Positions 1 to 5,837 are shown, numbered from the stretch's first letter. The stretch: 6,656 bases of DNA from Microbacteriaceae bacterium (GCA_016463265.1 JAEMRP010000054.1:1-6656); one strand, 5' to 3'. Numbers and translations: made by a program. Notes: a model not told the origin generated them from the sequence alone.

Positions 1-1
1 G

Positions 2-541
2 GTGTACCTCGGGGTTTTCCGTCGCGAGGATGTTCTCGCGGTCGGTGGTTTCAACGAGTTGCTCGTTCGCGGACAGGACTGGGAACTCAACGCACGTCTT
101 CGCGAGAACGGCAAGGTCGTGTGGTTTGACCCGAGGCTCAAGGTCGGGTACTACCCGCGCCGCGACATCGTGTCCCTCGCGCGTCAGTTTCTCACGACGG
201 GCACGTTCCGCGCGTTCATTTTGCTCGCGAACCCGAAGCGCACTCGCCTGAAGTATCTTGTCCCGCCCACGTTCGTTCTCGCCTCAATCGCCGCCGTGGT
301 CGGGCTCATCGCGACTCTCAACTGGTGGTGGCTGTTGCCGCTATATGCGTATGCCGCGGTTGTTCTCGGAAGCGCGTGGCTGTCGAAGGGACTCAGCCCG
401 AAGTCTCGCATCGCGCTCATGGCGGTTCTGCCGACGATGCACCTGTCCTGGGGCATCGGCTTTTGGCGCGGGGTCTTCACGTTCCGCGGGCGCGACACCG
501 ACGTGCCGCTCAACACCGCTGCCATCTCGGTGCACTCGTAA
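2..541 (+). CDS. Glycosyltransferase family 2, ExoA-like, C-terminal part (5' truncated)
   Basis: This is the C-terminal 179 residues of a membrane glycosyltransferase; the gene begins upstream of the window. The GTG at base 2 is almost certainly an internal valine, because the nucleotide-binding half is missing and the visible sequence starts in mid domain. Residues 2-30 carry the acceptor-side signature of family 2 enzymes: GVFRRED, then GGFNE, then RGQDWELN (24-30), where the D/E pair belongs to the catalytic-base region. VWFDPRLKVGYYPR (40-53) follows, as in ExoA and other succinoglycan-type transferases. Three hydrophobic segments lie at about 86-107, 109-128 and 136-157, and the conserved HLSWGIGFWRG (147-157) ends the core. 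Family members transfer a sugar from a nucleotide donor to a lipid-linked acceptor at the inner face of the membrane. Sugar and linkage cannot be told. The tail with its stop codon is duplicated just downstream. Confidence 0.88.
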   Translation: MYLGVFRREDVLAVGGFNELLVRGQDWELNARLRENGKVVWFDPRLKVGYYPRRDIVSLARQFLTTGTFRAFILLANPKRTRLKYLVPPTFVLASIAAVVGLIATLNWWWLLPLYAYAAVVLGSAWLSKGLSPKSRIALMAVLPTMHLSWGIGFWRGVFTFRGRDTDVPLNTAAISVHS

Positions 542-570
542 CCGGCCGCCATCTCGGTGCATTCTTAACC
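521..570 (+). repeat. Tandem duplication of the gene's 3' tail, period 27
   Basis: Bases 521-543 and 548-570 match at 21 of 23 positions. The period is 27, so both copies are in the same reading frame. The first copy encodes AISVHS and the stop TAA of the upstream glycosyltransferase. The second copy, just past that stop, would again read AISVHS-TAA. Both differences (CAC/CAT and TCG/TCT) are synonymous third-position changes. Confidence 0.85.
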
Positions 571-585
571 CTCCGCTCGGTTGGG

Positions 586-591
586 TAAACT
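586..591 (+). promoter_or_regulatory. Candidate -10 box for the pyruvyl transferase operon
   Basis: TAAACT fits the actinobacterial TANNNT -10 pattern, would place transcription start near base 598, and sits 29 bases before the ATG at 621. No good -35 is seen at the expected distance (TTCTTA at 562-567 is only a weak match). A short dyad, CGGTT at 578-582 and AACCG at 593-597, brackets the box. It is a candidate because the 79-base gap after a stop codon is the only sizeable gap upstream of the operon. Confidence 0.4.
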
Positions 592-607
592 GAACCGTTA
601 GCCTGAC

Positions 608-616
608 GGGGAAGGA
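608..616 (+). promoter_or_regulatory. Strong Shine-Dalgarno site
   Basis: GGGGAAGGA ends four bases before the ATG at 621. It fixes this start codon and contrasts with the apparently leaderless genes at the other end of the window. Confidence 0.75.
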
Positions 617-620
617 TTTC

Positions 621-2372
621 ATGAGCTCGATCGTGGTGTGTTCGTTTTATACGGATGACGAGTATTACCGAAACGAAGCGAAGGCTCTGAAAGCGGACCT
701 TGACAAAATCGGCGTCGAGTATGTTCTCGAGGAAATCGCCAAGAAGCCTGGCCAGGACTGGGCGGACATGTGTCGCCAAAAGGTTCCGTTCCTTCAGTCG
801 GTGTGTGAACGGTTTCCCGACAAGAAGGTTTTTTGGATCGACGTCGATTGTCGCCTGTTGTCTCTGCCCGATTTTGTTCGGAACTCGAGCGCCGACATCA
901 TCGGTTTCCAGCGCGGCTTTGGTTCGTCGCTGACAATCGGCTATCACAACCGCACGCGCTTTTGGGAGCCATGCTTTTGGGGTGTCGGCACGAGCGAGAA
1001 CGCGCGCAAGATGATCGCCGACGCGGCGGCGCTGGAGGCTCAATCGGAACTCAAAGCGACGGACGACTATTTCTTCGAGGACGGTTGGCGCCAGAACGCC
1101 GATTCGCTCACGTTCCAGGTCATCCCGTCGGTTGCGGTTGTCGGTAAGGGTGACCCATCGCTCAAGGTCACGCCATTCTTCGTGTTCGGTTCGTCGGGAA
1201 ATGTGTCCGAGTTCAAGGGCAAGGTCGAGCAGCACAAATCGGCGTCGAAACTGACGGTTCGCAGACGCATCACGATTTTTGGCAAAAAGGTTCTCAAGGG
1301 ATTTTCCAAGCCCGTCGCGCGTCGACTCGTGAATATTGCCGACCGTGTCGGAATCACTGCGATCCTCACTGGTCAGGGTTCCGTGGGAAAAACTCTTTCT
1401 CGCCGCGCCATCACCCACAAGATTTTGCGTGCCGGTTTCGACGGCAACCGGACAGAACTCGCGAAGTATTCGGTTGACCTTAATACGACAGGTGTGACGA
1501 CAAACGAAGAGCGGGCGACGATCGTTGCCGCGAACACGTTTGCCCACTATTCCGCCCGCGAGTCAGAGAAGCACGTCACCCTGACCTGGTGGGCCCGTCC
1601 GTTCCCCGGAAACTTCGGAGACTGGCTCAGCCCCCTCATCATCGGCAATTACACGAGCGACCGAATTCTGTACCACTCACCGACTGTGCCGATCGTGGAA
1701 CACCACCTCATCTCGACCGGATCGATTGGGCGTTTCATCACGCCGTCATCCATTGTGGTCGGCACGGGCATTTCGTCCGACGACGTCGAACTTCACCCGA
1801 AGGCCGAGTACATCTCGGTTCGAGGTCCGATCACCGCAAAACTGGTGAAGGAGTGCGGCGGGCCTGACGTCGAATCCTTCGGAGACCCCGGAGCGGTGAT
1901 GTCGCGAATCATCCCGCTGGCCCGCCCGAAAAAAACTAACGGCAAGACTGCTTTTGTCCGGCACTTCACGCACAGCAGCATGCCCATGCGTTTGCCCGAC
2001 GACTTCGAGGAACTGTCCGTGCTGATGTCGTCGCCTGACAAAATTGCCGAATTCCTGGGCAGACTAATCGCTTTTGACCGCGTGGTGACTAGCGCGATGC
2101 ACGTGTTCATCGTTTGCCAGTCTTACGGAATCCCTTGTTCTCTCGTCACGTTCGAGGGCTTCGAAGACGCGGTTCACGGCACCGGACTCAAGTACGGCGA
2201 CTACGCACTCGGTGTCGGGCTCGAGACGATCAGTCCGGTCAGCGTGCCGGTCGACCTGCGTAAATTCTCGTTCGCCAACATCGAACGCGATGACACCGTG
2301 TCCGAAGCGAAAAAGGACGAAATCATCGACGCGATCAAACGCGGTCTTGCGGCCGAGGCACGATACCGTTAG
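621..2372 (+). CDS. Two-domain protein: GT-A-like N-terminus fused to polysaccharide pyruvyl transferase
   Basis: Product of 583 residues. The C-terminal domain (about 318-550) is a polysaccharide pyruvyl transferase (PF04230 type), the family that puts pyruvate ketals from phosphoenolpyruvate onto sugars of surface glycans. Its hallmarks are in order: PGNFGDWLSPLI (329-340), SVRGPITAKLV (399-409), GDPG (421-424), DRVVTSAMHVFIVCQSYGIP (486-505, with His494), and KYGDYALGVG (524-533). The N-terminal domain (about 1-190) looks like a GT-A nucleotide-sugar transferase: it opens with a hydrophobic strand (IVVCSFY), has an FWIDVDCR segment whose DVD (74-76) suits a metal-binding DxD, and has FFEDGW (151-156) further on. 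Its exact GT family is not recognised. A basic linker (about 200-315) joins the two and contains a P-loop-like GQGSVGKT at 251-258. No signal peptide or clear membrane helix is seen, so it is probably cytoplasmic, perhaps membrane-associated through the basic linker. It heads a three-gene unit. The pyruvyl transferase call is firm; the N-terminal activity is inferred. Confidence 0.85.
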   Translation: MSSIVVCSFYTDDEYYRNEAKALKADLDKIGVEYVLEEIAKKPGQDWADMCRQKVPFLQSVCERFPDKKVFWIDVDCRLLSLPDFVRNSSADIIGFQRGFGSSLTIGYHNRTRFWEPCFWGVGTSENARKMIADAAALEAQSELKATDDYFFEDGWRQNADSLTFQVIPSVAVVGKGDPSLKVTPFFVFGSSGNVSEFKGKVEQHKSASKLTVRRRITIFGKKVLKGFSKPVARRLVNIADRVGITAILTGQGSVGKTLSRRAITHKILRAGFDGNRTELAKYSVDLNTTGVTTNEERATIVAANTFAHYSARESEKHVTLTWWARPFPGNFGDWLSPLIIGNYTSDRILYHSPTVPIVEHHLISTGSIGRFITPSSIVVGTGISSDDVELHPKAEYISVRGPITAKLVKECGGPDVESFGDPGAVMSRIIPLARPKKTNGKTAFVRHFTHSSMPMRLPDDFEELSVLMSSPDKIAEFLGRLIAFDRVVTSAMHVFIVCQSYGIPCSLVTFEGFEDAVHGTGLKYGDYALGVGLETISPVSVPVDLRKFSFANIERDDTVSEAKKDEIIDAIKRGLAAEARYR

Positions 2373-2378
2373 GTCATC

Positions 2379-3149
2379 ATGATCACCTTGGTGCTGCAGT
2401 TCCGGTCGGCGATGGCTGACCTTTTCCGTACGCGCCGTGACCGATTCATCGTTGCGGGACTGGTGTCGATTGGTGCACTCGTCTCGGCGGCGGAACTGTT
2501 GTCCGCCCAATTGTTTTCGAACATCATCATTCCCGACACGGGGGTGACCCGAACGACCAACGACACCATCGTTTTGGCCGCCGTATTCCTGGTCGTGTTC
2601 GGTGGACTTCGTGTGATCAATTACGGGCAGAGCCTCTACCGCGTCAACGTGTTCGAAAAGGCCTTCCACGGCAACTCGGCGTCGCGCGCGGGGGAGTCAT
2701 GGCGCTGGGCGACAGCCATGGAACTGACGTCAATCTTGACGATGGGCGCACGAATCGTCGTCATCGGTGCCGCGCTGTTCTTTTTGTCGCCGGGGTTCGG
2801 TCTTGCGAACCTGATCATCGCGCTGGGAGTCATCCAGGTGTTCGGAATATCGCTCCGCCGTCAGTTCGTCACCCAGCAGGGTTTCCGAGACCAACAACAA
2901 GCGAAAGAGCCCGTGTCCAGTGCCGACAAGGTACGTGCGCGAATCAAGGCGGGCGAGCTCGCCTCGCTGATTGCGAGTGTTGGCGTCATGATTCTCATGG
3001 CTGCTCTCATTGCGCTGACGGTTCTCGGTGATATCGCTGCCGGAGCTGCGCTCGTGTCGTTCCTCGCGGTTCGCATGATCGGTCAGATGTATTCGGGGAT
3101 CGCCTCGGGGCTGATGCGATTTGCTCGAGCGAGAGTGAACAGTGACTGA
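2379..3149 (+). CDS. Six-helix membrane protein resembling an ABC exporter transmembrane domain, no ATPase
   Basis: Product of 256 residues with six probable membrane helices at about 23-45, 63-84, 117-137, 139-160, 193-216 and 218-240. The opening (a short cytoplasmic helix, a basic RTRRDR turn, then a helix ending in AAELLSAQLFSNIIIP) and the last helix (ALVSFLAVRMIGQMYSGI) resemble the transmembrane half of type I ABC exporters, including flippases for lipid-linked glycans. No Walker A, signature or Walker B motif follows: the protein stops after RARVNSD where an ATPase domain would begin. At 256 residues it is also short for such a domain (usually about 300 or more). The ATG is six bases after the previous stop, with only AGG (2371-2373) as a weak ribosome site, so translation is probably coupled. 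The 3' end overlaps the next gene by eight bases. A role in moving or anchoring glycan intermediates is inferred from position. It may also be an unrelated membrane protein or a degenerate transporter. Confidence 0.7.
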   Translation: MITLVLQFRSAMADLFRTRRDRFIVAGLVSIGALVSAAELLSAQLFSNIIIPDTGVTRTTNDTIVLAAVFLVVFGGLRVINYGQSLYRVNVFEKAFHGNSASRAGESWRWATAMELTSILTMGARIVVIGAALFFLSPGFGLANLIIALGVIQVFGISLRRQFVTQQGFRDQQQAKEPVSSADKVRARIKAGELASLIASVGVMILMAALIALTVLGDIAAGAALVSFLAVRMIGQMYSGIASGLMRFARARVNSD

Positions 3150-3903
3150 GCGGGCCCTCACGATTGCCTATTCGGTTCTCGCCGAGGGGTTGTCGCGAGT
3201 CGAGTTGCCGCCCGTCAGGCCCGATACCGAAATTCTGATGCTGGTGCAGGGCACCGGGGGAGTCGCACCGAGGCGCCGCGATGTCCGGGTCATCCGCCTC
3301 GATTCGACCGGAGTGACTGCGAGCCGCAACGCTGCGATTCGCGAGGCGATCGGTGAGGTGTTGGTTTTCGGTGAAGAAGACGTGACCTGGCTGACCGACG
3401 GGCTCGCCGCGGTTCTCGCGACGTTCAAGGACAACCCGCGCCTCGCGGTGTTGCTTGGTCGAGCCAACGACGAAACCGGTTCACTGCGAAAGCGTTACCC
3501 GGCGTTTCGCGAATCGGCCACGATATGGAATTCGGCCCGCGTCGGCACGATCGAACTCGCCGTTCGCCCCGAGCTGATTCGCCAAGCGAAGGTGACGTTC
3601 GACGAGGACTTCGGGGCGGGAACCCCGAATTTCCTCGGTGACGAGTACATCTTTGTTGCCGACGCGAATCGCGCGAAACTCAAGTGCGACTATTTCCCCA
3701 TCACGTTCAGTCAGCACCCGAAGGATTCGTCGGGGATCCGATTCGGCACCGACGCCGATGCTCGCGCTCGGTCGCGCGTGTTCGAGCGGGTGTTCGGGTG
3801 GTTTGCGCCGGTGGTGCGCGCGGCGTTGTGGTTGCGCAACCCCGGCCGGTTCGGCTCGTTCGCCCGTGGCGTTCGGTTCGTTACCGGCGTGTTCCCGAAA
3901 TAG
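3142..3903 (+). CDS. Small family 2-like glycosyltransferase
   Basis: Product of 253 residues, starting at GTG 3142 inside the previous gene (8-base overlap, with GAGAG at 3131-3135 as a possible ribosome site). The fold order fits GT-A family 2: an opening strand (LTIAYSVLAEGL), GVTASRNAAIREAIGEVLVFGEEDV (57-81) where most relatives have a DxD-type metal site, an acceptor region with FDEDFGAGT (153-161) and LGDEYIFVADA (165-175), then CDYFPITFSQHPKDSSG (182-198), whose histidine is typical. The metal site reads EED rather than the common DDD or DxD. There is no clear membrane helix, but the last 35 residues (GWFAPVVRAALWLRNPGRF and on) are hydrophobic and basic and may bind the membrane surface. 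It probably adds one sugar to the glycan handled by its neighbours. Donor and acceptor are unknown. The 3' end runs 23 bases into the convergent epimerase gene. Confidence 0.78.
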   Translation: MTERALTIAYSVLAEGLSRVELPPVRPDTEILMLVQGTGGVAPRRRDVRVIRLDSTGVTASRNAAIREAIGEVLVFGEEDVTWLTDGLAAVLATFKDNPRLAVLLGRANDETGSLRKRYPAFRESATIWNSARVGTIELAVRPELIRQAKVTFDEDFGAGTPNFLGDEYIFVADANRAKLKCDYFPITFSQHPKDSSGIRFGTDADARARSRVFERVFGWFAPVVRAALWLRNPGRFGSFARGVRFVTGVFPK

Positions 3904-4777
3904 CCCAGCGCAGCGCCTCGGTGATGGTTCGGTGTTCGAACACGAACCCGTCTTTTTCGAGCGCCGTCGCCCGAATCTTCTGAGATGCCAAGAGTAGCTC
4001 TCGGCCGGCATCGCCAAGTAAGCCGATGGCCCAGGCGGGAATGACAAACAGGTGCGGGCGCTTCATGATTCGCGCGAGCTCGCGCGTCACCTCGACGGAA
4101 CGTGCGGGCGTCGGTCCGACGAGATTGACCGCACCCGCCAGTTTCGAGTCGATGAGGTGCACGATGGCGCGAACTTCGTCGCGGTGACTGATCCACGGCC
4201 ACCACTGTTGCCCCGAGCCGACGCGCGCACCGGCGAAGAACATCGTCGCCAGTCGAAGCGGGGCGAGCGCACCACCATCACCAAGAACGAGCCCGGTTCG
4301 CAGGAACACGGTTCGACACGTCGCTCGTGAAGCATCGGCTTCCCAGCCTTCTACGACATCCGCGAGGAATCCGGCACCTCGCGCGCTGGTCTCGGTCAAT
4401 TCGGCGTCAGCCCGATCACCGTAGATTCCGACGGCCGACCCCGACAGGAAAACCTTCGGCACGACTTTCGCGAGATTGATCGCGGTCACGAGGGTCGTCG
4501 TCGCCTCGCGGCGGGACGCTACAATCGACTCGCGAACCGACCGCGTCCACGGAATTTGCGAGATGCTCGCCCCGGAAAGATTGATGACGGCGTCAGCGCC
4601 AGACAGAGCGGCGGGGTCGAGTGTTCCAGATGCCGGGTCCCACGAGACCTCGTCGGCCCGAGTCGCCGGTCGACGAACGAGCCGCGTCACCGACCACCCG
4701 GTTCCCGTCAGTTCCGCGACGAGCGCACGACCAATGAAACCGGATGCACCGGCGATGACCGCGCGACGATTCGACAT
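3881..4777 (-). CDS. TIGR01777-type NAD(P)-binding epimerase/oxidoreductase (YfcH/SDR39U1 family)
   Basis: Product of 298 residues, a normal length for this extended short-chain dehydrogenase subfamily. The N-terminal Rossmann motif is GASGFIG (10-16). VINLSGASI (64-72) and SGSAVGIYG (112-120) are family signatures, the latter holding the catalytic-type tyrosine. TGLVLGDGGAL (161-171) and GSGQQWWPWISHRDEV (187-202) are also typical. The C-terminal part (about 240-292: HLFVIPAWAIGLLGDAGRELLLASQKI, then LEKDGFVFEHRTITEAL) is the DUF1731-like tail. The substrate of the family is not known; annotation as a nucleoside-diphosphate-sugar epimerase is by homology only. The ATG at 4777 has a strong ribosome site. 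It is the third gene of the minus-strand unit, 28 bases after the DUF4395 gene. It converges on the glycan locus with overlapping 3' ends, so a role in that glycan should not be assumed. Confidence 0.9.
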   Translation of the reverse strand: MSNRRAVIAGASGFIGRALVAELTGTGWSVTRLVRRPATRADEVSWDPASGTLDPAALSGADAVINLSGASISQIPWTRSVRESIVASRREATTTLVTAINLAKVVPKVFLSGSAVGIYGDRADAELTETSARGAGFLADVVEGWEADASRATCRTVFLRTGLVLGDGGALAPLRLATMFFAGARVGSGQQWWPWISHRDEVRAIVHLIDSKLAGAVNLVGPTPARSVEVTRELARIMKRPHLFVIPAWAIGLLGDAGRELLLASQKIRATALEKDGFVFEHRTITEALRWAISGTRR

Positions 4778-4783
4778 CTCACA

Positions 4784-4790
4784 CCTTCCT
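4784..4790 (-). promoter_or_regulatory. Shine-Dalgarno site of the epimerase gene
   Basis: On the minus strand the sequence reads AGGAAGG, six bases before the ATG at 4777-4775. This supports the chosen start and lies in the 28-base gap after the DUF4395 stop codon. Confidence 0.75.
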
Positions 4791-4805
4791 TCGGTGGTTT
4801 GAAGT

Positions 4806-5327
4806 CTAGATGTTGTGGTCGGATCCGACTCGCGTGGTGCGGGGTGTCCCGGGCTTTTCTAGTCCGAAGGTGATGCCGCGCTTGGCGAACAACAAGTAGA
4901 TCTCGCACCCGAGGCAGTAGCCGAAAGCGGCGTTGAGGAACGCGGCAACGAACGCGAATGCGGCGGCGACGGTAACGGCGGCAGGGACTCCGAAGTTGTA
5001 GAGCAGAACTCCCGAAATGGTCACGATGAATCCGACAATCTGTGAGAACGTCGGACCGGCGGGGCTTTCGACGAAGGTTGGAGCCTTCAGGCGCGGGCGG
5101 ATGAACTTCGCAAAGAACAGGCCGTAGGGGGACTGTTGGACTCCGCCGATTGCTCCCCAGAGGAAGATCGCCGACAGCACGACGAGCAAAACATACCCCG
5201 GCGCTTCGCTGTTGATGGGTGCCGTCGCGAGGGGGATCGAGATGAACACGTCGACAAGCAGCAGGACGGCGGTGATGGACGCACCAAAACGCGGTCCTCG
5301 GGGGTCGATTCCGGTGGGCTTGCTCAT
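4806..5327 (-). CDS. DUF4395 family membrane protein with CxxC
   Basis: Product of 173 residues. DUF4395 hallmarks are clear: SPYGLFFAKFIRPRL (66-80), a proline/glutamate stretch, SQIVGF (95-100), and LNAAFGYCLGCEIYLL (131-146). Membrane helices are predicted at about 16-37, 45-63, 97-111 and 114-135. The CxxC pair (Cys138, Cys141) lies just after the last long hydrophobic segment, at a membrane face. The molecular function of the family is not established. Its common association with thioredoxin-like and sulfur-transfer genes suggests thiol redox chemistry. The ATG overlaps the stop of the thioredoxin-like gene as ATGA (5324-5327), with AGGAG eight bases before it, so the two are translationally linked. 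The last 20 residues are polar and low in complexity. Confidence 0.85.
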   Translation of the reverse strand: MSKPTGIDPRGPRFGASITAVLLLVDVFISIPLATAPINSEAPGYVLLVVLSAIFLWGAIGGVQQSPYGLFFAKFIRPRLKAPTFVESPAGPTFSQIVGFIVTISGVLLYNFGVPAAVTVAAAFAFVAAFLNAAFGYCLGCEIYLLFAKRGITFGLEKPGTPRTTRVGSDHNI

Positions 5328-5755
5328 ATGACGGTCTCCTCGGTTGTTGTGACAGATCGGGCGGGAATGGTGCCTTCGATGGCGTTGATGAACGTTTCGG
5401 CGGGGGCGATGCCGTTGATGCGCGCGCGAATCTCGCCGTCCGGGCTCACGATGAGTGTTGTCGGGGTCGATCGAATCGATAATCGGTTCGCGAGGTCGAG
5501 GTGTTCGACCGCGTCGATGTCTCGATAGGCGACGTCACTGCGGAAATTCGCGATCTTTTCGAGGCGCGGTTTCAACTGCGCGCACGGCGCGCACATCGCG
5601 GTCGTGAACTGAAGGATCGTCGTCTTGCCCGCTTCGCGAAAGTCGAGCGAGATGGTCGAACCGCTCTGGGCGACGACTCGGCCCTGCCGGCTCTTCCAGA
5701 CGAGACCGAGCAGCGTCGACACGACGAGCAGTCCCGCAACGATTCCGTACTCCAT
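5324..5755 (-). CDS. Membrane-anchored thioredoxin-like protein (CAPC)
   Basis: Product of 143 residues. Residues 4-20 form a hydrophobic N-terminal helix followed by KSRQGR, an uncleaved anchor of unsettled orientation. The thioredoxin fold follows: TTILQFTTAMCAPCAQLKP (45-63) with the redox pair Cys55/Cys58 in a CAPC motif, then VAYRDIDAVEH (75-85), then RSTPTTLIVSPDGEI (95-109) with the cis-proline Pro98, and a final helix. Thioredoxin usually has WCGPC; the missing tryptophan and the Ala-Pro linker point to a specialised thiol-disulfide protein of the kind found next to DUF4395 in Actinobacteria. It is the first gene of the minus-strand unit, and its stop overlaps the DUF4395 start. The two CxxC proteins may pass electrons to each other (inference). 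A -10-like hexamer six bases before the ATG suggests leaderless expression. Confidence 0.87.
   Translation of the reverse strand: MEYGIVAGLLVVSTLLGLVWKSRQGRVVAQSGSTISLDFREAGKTTILQFTTAMCAPCAQLKPRLEKIANFRSDVAYRDIDAVEHLDLANRLSIRSTPTTLIVSPDGEIRARINGIAPAETFINAIEGTIPARSVTTTEETVI
5336..5340 (-). promoter_or_regulatory. Shine-Dalgarno site of the DUF4395 gene
   Basis: AGGAG on the minus strand lies inside the end of the thioredoxin-like gene, eight bases before the ATG at 5327. It supports reinitiation or coupled translation at the ATGA overlap. Confidence 0.65.
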
Positions 5756-5767
5756 GTCTCCACGGTA
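5756..5767 (-). promoter_or_regulatory. Candidate leaderless promoter of the thioredoxin-like gene
   Basis: On the minus strand TACCGT (5767-5762) fits TANNNT and is followed by six bases (GGAGAC) and the ATG at 5755. That spacing would put transcription start on the A of the ATG. GGAG in the spacer is only two bases from the ATG, too close for a normal ribosome site. No clear -35 is seen. Confidence 0.45.
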
Positions 5768-5804
5768 TTCACGAGTGCTCGTTACGGCTAATCCCGACCA
5801 CTTT

Positions 5805-5816
5805 TGTTACGTAACA
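5805..5816. promoter_or_regulatory. Perfect 12-base palindrome in divergent promoter region, candidate operator
   Basis: TGTTACGTAACA is an uninterrupted perfect palindrome centred between the divergent thioredoxin-like and Rrf2 genes. It lies about 50-61 bases upstream of the first ATG and 66-77 bases upstream of the second. GTTACG also occurs alone at 5781-5786. No known operator is recognised. Confidence 0.5.
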
Positions 5817-5820
5817 TCCC

Positions 5821-5837
5821 GCATTGTCCGCATTGTC
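5821..5837 (+). repeat. Direct repeat GCATTGTC x2, candidate regulator site
   Basis: GCATTGTC occurs at 5821-5828 and 5830-5837, a nine-base step that is close to one helical turn. The core CATTGT occurs a third time, inverted, as ACAATG at 5871-5876, overlapping the proposed -10 box of the Rrf2 gene. This arrangement suits an autoregulatory site, but binding is not shown by sequence alone. Confidence 0.45.

Noticed and set aside
2..4. GTG as a true start codon for the first gene
   Set aside because: The product would begin in the middle of a family 2 glycosyltransferase domain, without the nucleotide-binding half. The gene is simply cut by the window edge.
510..1547. Long minus-strand open frame (345 codons) opposite the pyruvyl transferase gene
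   Set aside because: It lies almost wholly antisense to a gene with clear family motifs, is very rich in Arg/Asp/Glu without any recognisable domain, and has no ribosome site or promoter. It is a shadow of the plus-strand codon bias.
2064..2669. Minus-strand open frame of 201 codons spanning the pyruvyl transferase/membrane protein junction
   Set aside because: It crosses two well-supported plus-strand genes and its product is a low-complexity, charge-rich sequence with no domain.
3711..4205. Minus-strand frame of 164 codons across the convergent junction
   Set aside because: It overlaps both the glycosyltransferase and the epimerase in a different frame and has an arginine-rich, motif-free product.
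3881..4777. The SDR epimerase as a sugar-nucleotide enzyme of the adjacent glycan locus
   Set aside because: It is of the TIGR01777/DUF1731 type, whose substrate is unknown, is on the opposite strand, and belongs to the thioredoxin-like/DUF4395 unit. Position alone does not tie it to the glycan.
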